Source: Microvirga sp. KLBC 81 (GTDB taxonomy: Bacteria; Pseudomonadota; Alphaproteobacteria; Rhizobiales; Beijerinckiaceae). Taken from it: DNA of 64,000 nt. The notes below the pieces were generated by a model. It saw nothing but the letters and a program-made list of their open reading frames with translations. It was not told where the DNA came from and ran no database searches. Made by a program: the position numbers and the translations under genes. Each line of letters opens with the position of its first letter. Position 1 is the first letter of the stretch. Positions 16,922 to 25,255 of the stretch are shown piece by piece. The stretch lies in contig NZ_QDAH01000018.1 of assembly GCF_003075415.1 (NCBI RefSeq), positions 17,804 through 81,803 of the forward strand, given 5' to 3'.

Positions 16922-17851
16922 TCAAGCCAATTCAGGCAGATGGGCTTCGATCTTCGGACGGCTCGGCTCGAGGAAGGCGGGGAGCTTCAGCTCACTGCCC
17001 AACCGATCCTCCGCTTCGTCCGCTGCAAAGCCGGGGCCGTCCGTGGCGATCTCGAAGAGAATGCCGTTCGGCTCGCGGAAATAGACCGAGCGGAAGTAGT
17101 TACGATCCTTCTGCTCCGTGGTGTGAAGGCCATGCTTTTCTGCAAGCTTCTTCACCATGTCTTCCTGGTCCGCATCGTCCGCCGCGCGGAAAGCCACGTG
17201 GTGGACCGAGCCTCCGCCCATGCGCCCCGGCAGGAATCCGCCGACGCTGCGGATATCGACCGTGCTGCCGATGGTGGCATCGCTCTTGTAGCGCACGAGA
17301 GAGCCCTCACGCGCCACTTCGCTGAAGCCGAAGACGTCGGTGAGGATCGCGCCCGTCGGCCCGCCGTTCTCGACGAGCAGCGTGACGCCTTCCAAACCAC
17401 GGATCGCATGCTCGGCCGGGATCTCTCCCTCCGTCCAGACACCCTCTTTGCCGGCATCGGCAACGCCCACAAGAGACAGGCTTGTGCCATGCGGGTCCTT
17501 GAAGGTCAGGACGCTCTGGCCGAAGCGCTTCTCCAGCGCGCCGTGCTCGACGCCTTGCTCGATGAAGCGATGAGCCCAATAGCCGAGGGCGCTCTCCGGC
17601 ACGCGGAAGGCAGTTTCGGAGGTCGAGCCCACGCCCGTGCGCCCCGGCGCCACATGCTCCCAGGGGAAGAAGGTGAGGATCGAGCCCGGGCTGCCGTGGC
17701 TGTCGCCGAAATAGAAGTGGTAGGTGCCGGGATCGTCGAAGTTCACCGTCTTCTTGACGAGCCGCAGGCCGAGAACCCGGGTGTAGAAATCGAGATTGCG
17801 ACGGGCCGGACCCGCAATGGCGGTGACATGATGAATGCCGTGGTGCCGCAT
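16922..17851 (-). CDS. MhqO/PcpA-like ring-cleaving dioxygenase (VOC superfamily)
   Basis: Extradiol dioxygenase of 309 residues built from two glyoxalase-type VOC modules. Presumed iron ligands are His in GIHHVTAI, His in SVHHVAFRA and Glu in NGILFEIATDGPGF. The family cleaves hydroquinones and related rings and is used against quinone stress. The ATG at 17851 gives the canonical MRHHGIHHVTAI start; the frame is open to 18478 but that extension has no codon signature and overlaps another gene. First gene of a two-gene operon with the MhqD-like hydrolase. Confidence 0.88.
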   Translation of the reverse strand: MRHHGIHHVTAIAGPARRNLDFYTRVLGLRLVKKTVNFDDPGTYHFYFGDSHGSPGSILTFFPWEHVAPGRTGVGSTSETAFRVPESALGYWAHRFIEQGVEHGALEKRFGQSVLTFKDPHGTSLSLVGVADAGKEGVWTEGEIPAEHAIRGLEGVTLLVENGGPTGAILTDVFGFSEVAREGSLVRYKSDATIGSTVDIRSVGGFLPGRMGGGSVHHVAFRAADDADQEDMVKKLAEKHGLHTTEQKDRNYFRSVYFREPNGILFEIATDGPGFAADEAEDRLGSELKLPAFLEPSRPKIEAHLPELA

Positions 17852-17871
17852 GGCTGTGTTCCTTAACGGAG

Positions 17872-17888
17872 GGCGCGACGATCGCGCC
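17872..17888. promoter_or_regulatory. Inverted repeat upstream of dioxygenase, candidate operator
   Basis: GGCGCGA-CGA-TCGCGCC, a seven-base perfect inverted repeat with a three-base centre, lies 20 bases upstream of the dioxygenase start in a 316-bp divergent gap (17852-18167). The position fits an operator, but GC-rich palindromes also arise by chance in this genome. Nothing else recognisable was seen in this gap. Confidence 0.35.
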
Positions 17889-18167
17889 GCATGCCTGCGA
17901 CATAAGTACCACCGCTGTTGGAAGAAGTGCGGAAAGGGCAACCTTGCGGGATTGCAAGGGTGAGGGACTCCCCCACCGAAAGCCGCGCCGTCGCTGGAGA
18001 ATTCCAGGCAGCAAGATTCCGGCAACCAAAGAGTCTCAACAAGGCTTAACCTCAACAACGATTCAGAATTGCGCGTTAACGGTTTGAGGCTGCTGCTCGT
18101 GTGACAGTCATCCCCACACAAGAGATCAACCGGCTGGTGCAAGCAAAAGCCGGGGGGAGACATAGGG

Positions 18168-18581
18168 ATGTTGAAGAACAGTCTTCGCGATTTCATCGAC
18201 TGCGCAGCAGAGCGTAACTTTATATCGGATAATGACGTGAAGAAGCTCACGGGCGAGATTCTGGTCGAGGGCATCGCCAGCCGCCTGGAGGTGGAGTCAC
18301 TTCTGGCGCTCGACCGAATGATCGAGGCCGAGGAGAGCTGGGGCACGGCGTTGACCAAGCTCGTCGTCAATTTCGTCGTCTGGAAGCGGGCGCCGCATGG
18401 GGTCGTGAGCAATGACGATGCCCTGTGGCTGGCGACCGTGCTGGAGGTCAGCGGCCCGAGCCGCAACGCCATGAACATCGCCTATGCCATCCTGGACGAG
18501 GCGGGGTATGTGGATGTGGCGCTTCTCGACTTCATCATGCGCGGACGTCAGCAGGCACGGCTCAGCCTCGTGGCTGCCTAG
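18168..18581 (+). CDS. Conserved-looking hypothetical protein preceding pccA
   Basis: No family recognised. The 137-residue product is acidic-basic balanced and predicted mostly helical, without signal peptide or membrane segment (MLKNSLRDFIDCAAERNFIS start, EVESLLALDRMIEAEESW in the middle). A GGGGGAGA ribosome site lies about nine bases before ATG 18168. Codon use looks like that of neighbouring real genes. It is 118 bases upstream of pccA on the same strand, so co-transcription is possible. Confidence 0.7.
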   Translation: MLKNSLRDFIDCAAERNFISDNDVKKLTGEILVEGIASRLEVESLLALDRMIEAEESWGTALTKLVVNFVVWKRAPHGVVSNDDALWLATVLEVSGPSRNAMNIAYAILDEAGYVDVALLDFIMRGRQQARLSLVAA

Positions 18582-18699
18582 AGAGGCATCCACCGTCGAT
18601 CTAACCTAAATGCTATAGCTGGCCCCGCTTCCCGAATGCGCCGATGTGCAGTAACGGAGGTGGGGCTAAGTTCTTTTGTGGGTGGAGCGTTCGAGGTTC

Positions 18700-20700
18700 A
18701 TGTTCGACAAGATCCTGATTGCGAACCGTGGTGAGATTGCATGCCGTGTGATCAAGACCGCCCGACGAATGGGCATCAAGGCGGTCGCCGTCTATTCCGA
18801 TGCCGATAAGGATGCGCTCCACGTGGAAATGGCCGATGAGGCCGTCCATATCGGTCCCGCTGCTGCCGCCCAATCCTACCTGGTGATCGATAAGATCATC
18901 GAAGCCTGCAGGAAGACCGGCGCCCAGGCGGTCCACCCCGGCTACGGCTTCCTCTCCGAGCGAGAGGCCTTCCCCAAGGCGCTTGCCGAGGCCGGCGTCG
19001 TCTTCATCGGTCCCAACCCCGGCGCCATTGCCGCCATGGGCGACAAGATCGAGTCGAAGAAGGCGGCAGCCGCTGCGAAGGTCTCCACGGTGCCAGGTTA
19101 TCTCGGTATCATCGAGGGGCCGGAGCAGGCGGTGCAGATCGCCAACGAGATCGGCTATCCGGTGATGATCAAGGCCTCCGCCGGCGGTGGCGGCAAGGGC
19201 ATGCGCATCGCCTATTCGGCGGAAGAGGTGGCTGAGGGCTTCGCCCGCGCCAAGTCGGAGGCGGCTTCGTCCTTCGGCGATGACCGAGTCTTCATCGAGA
19301 AGTTCATCACCGACCCGCGCCACATCGAAATCCAGGTGCTCGGCGACAAGCACGGCAACGTCATCTATCTCGGCGAGCGTGAATGCTCGATCCAGCGCCG
19401 TAACCAGAAGGTCATCGAGGAAGCGCCGTCGCCGCTGCTGGATGAGGCCACCCGCCGACTCATGGGTGAGCAGGCAGTGGCTCTCGCCAAGGCCGTAGGC
19501 TACGATTCCGCCGGCACCGTGGAGTTCGTGGCGGGTCAGGACAAGTCCTTCTACTTCCTCGAAATGAACACCCGCCTGCAGGTGGAGCATCCGGTGACCG
19601 AGATGGTTACCGGGGTCGATCTGGTGGAGGAGATGATCCGCGTGGCCGCCGGCGAGCGCTTAAGGCTCAAGCAGTCGGACGTGAAGCTCAACGGCTGGTC
19701 GGTGGAAAGCCGGATCTATGCGGAAGACCCGGTGCGCAACTTCCTGCCCTCCACGGGGCGTCTCGTGACTTATCGCCCGCCTCACGAGGGCACGGTAGAT
19801 GGCGTGACGGTGCGCAACGATACCGGCGTCTGCGAGGGGGGCGAGATCTCGATCTATTACGATCCGATGATCGCCAAGCTTGTGACCCATGCGCCGACCC
19901 GCGAGCAGGCGATCGAGGCTCAGGCCACGGCGCTCGATGCCTTTGCCATCGATGGCATTCGCCACAACATCCCGTTCCTCTCCGCGCTGATGCAGCATCC
20001 GCGCTGGAAGAGCGGCAGGCTCTCCACGGGCTTCATCGCGGAGGAGTTCCCGCAAGGCTTCAAGGCTCCCGCGCCTAAAGGAGAGGTGGCTCTGCGCATG
20101 GCAGCGGTCGGTGCTGCCATCGACCACCTGATGAACGAGCGCAAGCGCCACATCTCGGGCCAGATGCGCGCGGCGTCCGCTTTCAAGTTCGACCGGGAGC
20201 GCGTGGTGCTCCTCGGATCCGAGCGGCATGACGTGGTGATCGAGGATATCGAGGGTGGTTTTGCCGTTGTGATCGACGGCCAGTCCTGGCCTATCGAATC
20301 CGATTGGGTGCCTGGCCAGCCGGTCTGGACCGGCACGGTGGGCGGCGAGACCGTTGCGGTTCAGGTGCGGCCCATCCTCAATGGCATTGCGCTCTCGCAC
20401 GCGGGCGCCTCGGCCGAGGTGCGCGTCTATACCAAGCGCGAGGCCGAGCTTTCGGCCCTCATGCCCGAGCGTCTGGAAGCCGATACCGGCAAGCAACTGC
20501 TCTGCCCCATGCCGGGCCTTGTGAAGGCGATCAGCGTGACTCAGGGGCAGGAGGTCAAGGCCGGCGAGCCGCTCTGCATCGTCGAGGCCATGAAGATGGA
20601 AAACGTGCTTCGCGCCGAGCGTGACGGCACGATTGCCAAAATTCATGCCAAAGAGGGCGATAGTCTCGCCGTCGATGCGATTATTCTCGAGTTCGCTTAA
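18700..20700 (+). CDS. pccA: Propionyl-CoA carboxylase alpha (biotin carboxylase/biotin carrier) subunit
   Basis: Product of 666 residues. Biotin carboxylase N-domain MFDKILIANRGEIACRVIKT; ATP-grasp with KASAGGGGKGMRI, ERECSIQRRNQKVIEEAPSP and EMNTRLQVEHPVTEMVTG; a BT linker domain (about 470-590); and a C-terminal biotinyl domain with EAMKMEN carrying the biotin Lys. It partners with PccB (13418-14950) to carboxylate propionyl-CoA from odd-chain fatty acid, Val, Ile, Met and Thr breakdown. ATG 18700 gives the canonical N-terminus; an upstream GTG at 18676 is rejected. Confidence 0.95.
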   Translation: MFDKILIANRGEIACRVIKTARRMGIKAVAVYSDADKDALHVEMADEAVHIGPAAAAQSYLVIDKIIEACRKTGAQAVHPGYGFLSEREAFPKALAEAGVVFIGPNPGAIAAMGDKIESKKAAAAAKVSTVPGYLGIIEGPEQAVQIANEIGYPVMIKASAGGGGKGMRIAYSAEEVAEGFARAKSEAASSFGDDRVFIEKFITDPRHIEIQVLGDKHGNVIYLGERECSIQRRNQKVIEEAPSPLLDEATRRLMGEQAVALAKAVGYDSAGTVEFVAGQDKSFYFLEMNTRLQVEHPVTEMVTGVDLVEEMIRVAAGERLRLKQSDVKLNGWSVESRIYAEDPVRNFLPSTGRLVTYRPPHEGTVDGVTVRNDTGVCEGGEISIYYDPMIAKLVTHAPTREQAIEAQATALDAFAIDGIRHNIPFLSALMQHPRWKSGRLSTGFIAEEFPQGFKAPAPKGEVALRMAAVGAAIDHLMNERKRHISGQMRAASAFKFDRERVVLLGSERHDVVIEDIEGGFAVVIDGQSWPIESDWVPGQPVWTGTVGGETVAVQVRPILNGIALSHAGASAEVRVYTKREAELSALMPERLEADTGKQLLCPMPGLVKAISVTQGQEVKAGEPLCIVEAMKMENVLRAERDGTIAKIHAKEGDSLAVDAIILEFA

Positions 20701-20716
20701 GTAGCACCGTCACAGC

Positions 20717-20821
20717 CCTCATCCTGAGGAGGACCATATGTCCGTCTCGAAGGACGAGGGCGTCTCTAGTGTTCTCTGGAGCATCCTTCGAGACGCCGCT
20801 GCGCGGCTCCTCAGGATGAGG
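20717..20821. repeat. Palindromic dispersed repeat family 1, copy 3
   Basis: About 105 bp with perfect outer arms CCTCATCCTGAGGAG / CTCCTCAGGATGAGG, inner CGTCTCGAAGG / CCTTCGAGACG and a short CTAGTGTTCTCTGG tip. It begins 16 bases after the pccA stop. Same element as at 6502 and 16134; could act as 3' stabiliser or terminator for pccA. Confidence 0.92.
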
Positions 20822-20849
20822 GCTGTATGCTGGCATGAAGGACAGGATC

Positions 20850-21353
20850 ATGCCCCTCTATTTCGCCTATGGGTCCAACATGGACCAAGCCGCCATGCTC
20901 CAGCGCTGCCCGGCCTCGAAGCCGGTGGGTATCGCGCGGCTCATGCGCCACCGCTTCATCATCTTCGATGAGGGCTATGCGTCCGTGGTGCGCGATCCCC
21001 AGCGCGCCGTCTGGGGCATGGTGTGGGATCTGGCGCTAGGGGACGTGCCGGCGCTCGACCGCTACGAGAGCCTTTCGACCGGGCTCTATACCAAGGTGAT
21101 TCAGCCGGTCGTGACGGAGCAGGGGTCTCGCCGCGCGGTCGTCTATATCGGGCGCAGCGCGAAGCCCGGCACGCCGCGACCGGGCTATATGGAAGATGTC
21201 ATCGAAGCGGCCACTCATGCCGGCCTGCCGGAGGATTACATTCTAAGCCTCGGCGTCTGGCTGCCGAAGACCCAAACCTCTGCTGCTCCGGCGCCGCAGC
21301 GACCCAAGGTTCGCCCGCTCTTCGCCGCACCGTCCAGCACGATCCGCAAGTAA
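20850..21353 (+). CDS. Gamma-glutamylcyclotransferase-like protein (GGCT/AIG2 fold)
   Basis: Product of 167 residues with the family's phosphate-binding start LYFAYGSNMD and the region LDRYESLSTGLY containing the catalytic Glu. It may release 5-oxoproline from gamma-glutamyl peptides such as glutathione breakdown products. ATG 20850 has AAGGA seven bases upstream and is preferred over ATG 20835. The C-terminal 30 residues are Pro/Ala-rich. Located just after repeat copy 3. Confidence 0.85.
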   Translation: MPLYFAYGSNMDQAAMLQRCPASKPVGIARLMRHRFIIFDEGYASVVRDPQRAVWGMVWDLALGDVPALDRYESLSTGLYTKVIQPVVTEQGSRRAVVYIGRSAKPGTPRPGYMEDVIEAATHAGLPEDYILSLGVWLPKTQTSAAPAPQRPKVRPLFAAPSSTIRK

Positions 21354-21434
21354 CGCCAAGGAGCGTTGTCCTCTTTCATCAGAACCTTTGCCATAGGCGC
21401 GCGTTGAGTCCGCACGTCGCGTATGGAGTTTGAG

Positions 21435-21845
21435 ATGAACACGAAAACGCACTCGATCTGGAAAGCTTACGGCTATGCCTGGGTGACCTTGGGATTCTTC
21501 TTGGTCTCCATTGTCGGCCACTGGCTTTTCGGCTGGTTTGCCTATGTCAACGATCAGCAGGCCCATGCCCAACCTGTCGAAATGTCCGATTATCTCATCG
21601 AAATGACGCGAGATACTCTGGAGAACTGGCAGTCCGAGTTCCTGCAGCTTCTCTGGCAGGTCGGCGGCCTTGCAATCCTCCTCTATGTGGGCTCTCCTCA
21701 GTCGAAGGAGGGGGACGATCGCATGGAGGCGAAGATCGACGAGATCCTGCGCAAGGTAGACCCGCAGAATGCGGAGCGTATCATCCAGACCCTCGATGAG
21801 GATTATGCAGGCCGTCACACCGATGCCCGCCATGCGCATTATTGA
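21435..21845 (+). CDS. Two-helix inner-membrane protein (DUF6766-like)
   Basis: Product of 136 residues. Helix 1 is YAWVTLGFFLVSIVGHWLFGW, then a periplasmic-looking loop with TRDTLENWQSEFLQLLWQ leading into helix 2 (VGGLAILLYVG), then a charged cytoplasmic tail. I recognise this as the DUF6766 type found in alphaproteobacteria; no function is known. ATG 21435 is chosen because GGAG lies six bases upstream; ATG 21423 is in frame. Followed six bases later by acylphosphatase. Confidence 0.75.
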   Translation: MNTKTHSIWKAYGYAWVTLGFFLVSIVGHWLFGWFAYVNDQQAHAQPVEMSDYLIEMTRDTLENWQSEFLQLLWQVGGLAILLYVGSPQSKEGDDRMEAKIDEILRKVDPQNAERIIQTLDEDYAGRHTDARHAHY

Positions 21846-21851
21846 GGGACG

Positions 21852-22145
21852 ATGACCACGAACCGAGTTGCCCATGTGCTGATCCACGGACGCGTCCAGG
21901 GCGTGGGCTTTCGTGCCTGGGTCCATCATCAGGCGGAGCTGCATGGACTGAAAGGCTGGGTCCGGAACCGGTACGACGGCAGCGTCGAGGCGGTGTTCTC
22001 AGGTCCAGGCGAAATGGTCGAGGTCATGCTCAAGGCCTGCCATCAGGGGCCTGCGAGCTCCTTCGTACAACTTGTCGAGCCCGTGGAGGGCGCAGATCAC
22101 GAACTGGGTGACACGAACGGCTTCGAGGTTCGCAGAAGCGTTTAG
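21852..22145 (+). CDS. acyP: Acylphosphatase
   Basis: A 97-residue enzyme hydrolysing carboxyl-phosphate bonds. It shows VLIHGRVQGVGFRAWVHHQA, with the catalytic Arg in the phosphate loop, and LKGWVRNRYDGSVEAVFSG with the catalytic Asn. Length matches the family. It is probably co-transcribed with the preceding membrane protein and is convergent with the rhodanese gene seven bases away. Confidence 0.95.
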   Translation: MTTNRVAHVLIHGRVQGVGFRAWVHHQAELHGLKGWVRNRYDGSVEAVFSGPGEMVEVMLKACHQGPASSFVQLVEPVEGADHELGDTNGFEVRRSV

Positions 22146-22152
22146 CAATCAC

Positions 22153-22557
22153 TTAGGTCTTTAGCCCTTCTTCCACGGGCCCGCCTGCCTTCTTCCATGC
22201 GGTGAACCCGCCTTCGATATGGGCAACGGGCTTCAGCCCCATATCCTGGACGGTCGCGGCCGAGAGGGCCGACCGCCAGCCGGCGGCGCAGAAGAACACG
22301 AAGGTTTTGTCCTGGGCGAAAACCGGCTTGTGATAAGGGCTTTCCGGATCGATCCAGAATTCCAGCATGCCGCGCGGGCAATGCACGGCGCCGGGGATGC
22401 GGCCCTCCCGCTCCAGTTCGCGCGGATCGCGCAGGTCCACGAATACCACATCCTCCCGTCCGTGCAGCGCCATTGCCTCTTGCGTGGGCAAGGTTTGAAT
22501 CTTTGCGCTGGCCTCCTTGAGCAATGTCTTGTAGCCGCGTGTAATGGTCTGAGGCAT
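22153..22557 (-). CDS. Single-domain rhodanese-like protein
   Basis: Product of 134 residues with VVFVDLRDPRELEREGRIPGAVHCPRG and active-site loop FCAAGWRSALSA carrying the persulfide Cys, then GGFTAWKKAGGP. This is the single-domain sulfurtransferase layout. ATG 22557 is used; the open frame to 22599 has no better start. Substrate unknown; cytoplasmic. Confidence 0.92.
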   Translation of the reverse strand: MPQTITRGYKTLLKEASAKIQTLPTQEAMALHGREDVVFVDLRDPRELEREGRIPGAVHCPRGMLEFWIDPESPYHKPVFAQDKTFVFFCAAGWRSALSAATVQDMGLKPVAHIEGGFTAWKKAGGPVEEGLKT

Positions 22558-22628
22558 GGCTCGGTCGCTCCCCGTTGAGGCTTTCACCAAACTGGGCATG
22601 ATAGCGGCAGAGTCAACGGAGGCGAAGG

Positions 22629-23321
22629 TTGCTCGGGTTCACCTTTCTCGATTACGCGGCGCTGGCTTTCTTCCTTCTGGCGTGGTTCGGTTATCACGCC
22701 GCGGTTGAGTTCACTGCCCCAGGGCAGAGAAGCCTCAACAAAGTGATGAACCAGTACCGCTTCCGCTGGATGGAGCAGCTTGTGGTGCGCGAGAACCGGA
22801 TCGTCGACACCACGATCATGGCCTCCTTGATGAATGGCACGGCCTTCTTCGCCTCCACCTCGCTCATTGCCATCGGCGGTGTGCTGGCTCTTCTGCGCTC
22901 GACGGAAGAGGTTCTTCCGATTTTTACCGAGCTGCCCTTCGGCCCGCCTCCCACGCGGCTCGCGTGGGAGGCAAAGGTGATCGGCCTCGCGATCATCTTC
23001 GTCTATGCCTTCTTCAAGTTCGCGTGGTCGTACCGCCTGTTCAATTACATGGCGATCATCGTCGGCTCCGTGCCTGTGCTGAGGGAAAGCAATCGCGAGG
23101 ACGCTCTGGTCGTCGCCCGCCAAGCTGCTGCGATGAATGTGGTGGCGGGCAAGCATTTCAATCGCGGGCAGCGCGCCTTCTTCTTCTCGCTTGCCTATCT
23201 CGGCTGGTTTATCAGTGCTTATCTTTTCATCGTGGCGACGGCAGGCATCCTGTTCGTCATGTGGCGCCGGCAGTTCCTGTCCGACGCGCGTGACGCTGCG
23301 CTGGGGCGTGACCATGCCTAA
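22629..23321 (+). CDS. DUF599 family membrane protein
   Basis: Product of 230 residues with about four membrane helices: FLDYAALAFFLLAWFGYHAAV near the N-terminus, MASLMNGTAFFASTSLIAIGGVL, KVIGLAIIFVYAFFKFAWSYRLFNY, and a C-terminal GWFISAYLFIVATAGILFVMW. The pattern and the ENRIVDTTIM region match DUF599. The start is TTG 22629 with GGAGG six bases upstream. Overlaps the next gene by eight bases. Function unknown. Confidence 0.85.
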   Translation: MLGFTFLDYAALAFFLLAWFGYHAAVEFTAPGQRSLNKVMNQYRFRWMEQLVVRENRIVDTTIMASLMNGTAFFASTSLIAIGGVLALLRSTEEVLPIFTELPFGPPPTRLAWEAKVIGLAIIFVYAFFKFAWSYRLFNYMAIIVGSVPVLRESNREDALVVARQAAAMNVVAGKHFNRGQRAFFFSLAYLGWFISAYLFIVATAGILFVMWRRQFLSDARDAALGRDHA

Positions 23322-23595
23322 GAACGTCAATCCCGAAGAGATTGAAGTTGTCATGCTCGCGCTGCTCAACGAGCGCGGCCCTGGCAAGACCATCGGGCCG
23401 GCGGATGTGGCTCAGGCCATCGGCGGCAATCAGCCGGATGGGTGGGGGCCTCTCATGCAGCCGGTGCGAAAGGTCGCCGTTCGCCTGATGAAGGAGGAAC
23501 GGATCGCGATCCTGCGAAAGGGCAGGCCGGTCGATCCCGATGATTTTCGCGGTACCTATCGGCTTGCGCTACCCACGGCGACCGACGAAGGCTGA
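23314..23595 (+). CDS. DUF3253 family small protein
   Basis: A 93-residue product resembling a winged-helix fold. It has a family-typical region GPGKTIGPADVAQAIGG, then WGPLMQPVRKVAVRLMKEERIAILRKGRPVDPDDFRG at the C-terminal half. Known in Proteobacteria as DUF3253, sometimes fused to S-adenosyl-methionine enzymes; no function is established. It is translationally coupled to the DUF599 gene (eight-base overlap), and its 3' end overlaps the convergent YdcF-like gene by 40 bases. Confidence 0.82.
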   Translation: MPKNVNPEEIEVVMLALLNERGPGKTIGPADVAQAIGGNQPDGWGPLMQPVRKVAVRLMKEERIAILRKGRPVDPDDFRGTYRLALPTATDEG

Positions 23596-24389
23596 GGCGC
23601 AGGAAACAGCTCGTTCGTGCGGCCTGTCAGGTAATAACCGATGAGCCCGGTCCATTCCTTCGTGCCGACATCGAGCCGCCGCAGTCCATCGGACACGAAG
23701 GCAAATGGACGATAGTTGTTCGATGCGCCGCCCGTGCGGAAATCGACCGGATAGGCCGTGACAGGAAAGCCCACCTTCTCGAAGACACCGATAGCGCGCG
23801 GCATGTGCCAGGCCGATGTCACGAGAAGCCAGCGTTCGCCCTCGCGGGGCTTCACCAAGTCTCGTGAATAAGCTGCGTTTTCCGATGTGGTGCGAGAGCG
23901 ATCTTCCACGATGATGCGGGCGGGATCGATGCCGATGCTCTTGAAGTAATCAGCGATGATCGGAGCTTCTGCTGCCCCGTCGCCGAATACAGTACCGCCG
24001 CCGCCGGAAATCAGGATGCGTGCCTGCGGATAGCGATGCGCCAGCGCAATCGTATCGAGCACACGCTCCGCGGATTCGTTGGCGACGAGGCGCCCGCGAG
24101 AGATCGAGTCCGAAGCCTCTACGGAGCCGCCGAGCAGAACGATCCCGTCCACCGGCTTTCCGTCGTCTTTGAACGGCGGAAAGCGCTCTTCCAGCGGCGC
24201 CATGAGATAGGTGGCAATGGGCAGAAGACCCAATCCGATCGTCACCAGGGTCATCACGAAGGCGAGGCGAATGCCGAATGCTCTCAGACGGCGGAAAAGG
24301 GCGAGCACGAAGCCCGACAGAATAAGACTCAGAAGCAGGTTGGATGGCGTGGCGAAGAACCAGGCGATTTTCGAGACGTAGTAAAACAC
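23556..24389 (-). CDS. YdcF/ElyC-like DUF218 membrane protein
   Basis: Product of 277 residues. Two N-terminal membrane helices (about 10-30 and 38-62) precede a periplasmic DUF218 domain with DGIVLLGGSVEASDS, ILISGGGGTVFGDG, IIVEDRSRTTSENAAY and LLVTSAWHMPRAIGVFEKVG. In E. coli, ElyC of this family affects envelope polysaccharide/peptidoglycan assembly. Start is GTG 24389 with AAGGATGG upstream. Tail-to-tail overlap of 40 bases with the DUF3253 gene. Confidence 0.87.
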   Translation of the reverse strand: MFYYVSKIAWFFATPSNLLLSLILSGFVLALFRRLRAFGIRLAFVMTLVTIGLGLLPIATYLMAPLEERFPPFKDDGKPVDGIVLLGGSVEASDSISRGRLVANESAERVLDTIALAHRYPQARILISGGGGTVFGDGAAEAPIIADYFKSIGIDPARIIVEDRSRTTSENAAYSRDLVKPREGERWLLVTSAWHMPRAIGVFEKVGFPVTAYPVDFRTGGASNNYRPFAFVSDGLRRLDVGTKEWTGLIGYYLTGRTNELFPAPQPSSVAVGSASR

Positions 24390-24414
24390 CAGCCATCCTT
24401 CTGCTTTGGATCAT

Positions 24415-25116
24415 TTAAGCCTTCGACTCGGCCTCGTAGCGGGCCTTCGTCTCGGCATTCGGCGGGTAAAGGCCGGGGAGGGGCACGCCCTTCTCCACCT
24501 CGCGCATCACCCACAGCTCATAGCGCTCCTGCTCCACGGCAGCCTTGGCGACATCCTCGACCAGAGCGGCCGGAATGACCACGACGCCGTCACGGTCGGC
24601 GACGATCACATCATCCGGGAAAATCGCCACGCCGCCGCAGCCGATGGGCTCCTGCCAGCCGACGAAGGTGAGGCCTGCGACCGACGGAGGAGCAGCAATC
24701 CCTGCACACCAGACCGGCAGGTTCGTGCCCTCGACGCCGACCGCATCGCGCACCACGCCATCCGTGATGAGGGCCGCGACGCCGCGCTTCTTCATGCGCG
24801 CGGTGAGAATGTCGCCGAAGATGCCGGCATCGGTCACGCCCATGGAATCGACGACCGCGATGCAGCCTTCCGGCATAGCCTCGATGGCCGCACGGGTGGA
24901 GATGGGGGAAGCCCAGGACTCAGGTGTCGCCAGGTCTTCACGGGCAGGCACGAAGCGCAACGTGAAGGCGCGACCCACCATCTTCTCCGTGGCATTGAAG
25001 GCGGGCATCGGCCCCTTCATCCAGCAGCGGCGGATGCCCTTCTTGAGCAGGACGGTGGTGATGGTAGCGGTTGAGGCAGCGCGCAGCGCGTCGGCGATGG
25101 CTTTGTCGAGGGTCAT
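24415..25116 (-). CDS. RraA-like / HMG-CHA aldolase family protein
   Basis: Product of 233 residues with the fold shared by RraA and 4-hydroxy-4-methyl-2-oxoglutarate/4-carboxy-4-hydroxy-2-oxoadipate aldolases. The signature spans FGDILTARMKKRGVAALITD then GVVRDAVGVEG, which holds the Asp/Arg/Asp positions for metal and pyruvate binding, and IFPDDVIVADRDGVVVIP. The presence of these residues favours an aldolase or lyase over the RNase E inhibitor. ATG 25116 is chosen over an upstream in-frame start at 25149. No ring-degradation genes adjoin. Confidence 0.84.
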   Translation of the reverse strand: MTLDKAIADALRAASTATITTVLLKKGIRRCWMKGPMPAFNATEKMVGRAFTLRFVPAREDLATPESWASPISTRAAIEAMPEGCIAVVDSMGVTDAGIFGDILTARMKKRGVAALITDGVVRDAVGVEGTNLPVWCAGIAAPPSVAGLTFVGWQEPIGCGGVAIFPDDVIVADRDGVVVIPAALVEDVAKAAVEQERYELWVMREVEKGVPLPGLYPPNAETKARYEAESKA

Positions 25117-25255
25117 GAGAGTTTCCTGACGTTGGGAGAAGCTACTCATAACGGGCGGGCGCGCGGATTGCCACCGGAAGGCCGCTCAATCCCCTGCATC
25201 AATGTTTCGTCAGATCGATGGTAATATCAGAATGCCCGGCCGTTTGGAAACCCTG

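Noticed and set aside
17852..18478. N-terminal extension of the ring-cleaving dioxygenase frame
   Set aside because: Family proteins start at MRHHGIHHVTAI; the extension overlaps the hypothetical gene at 18168-18581 and reads as low-complexity sequence.
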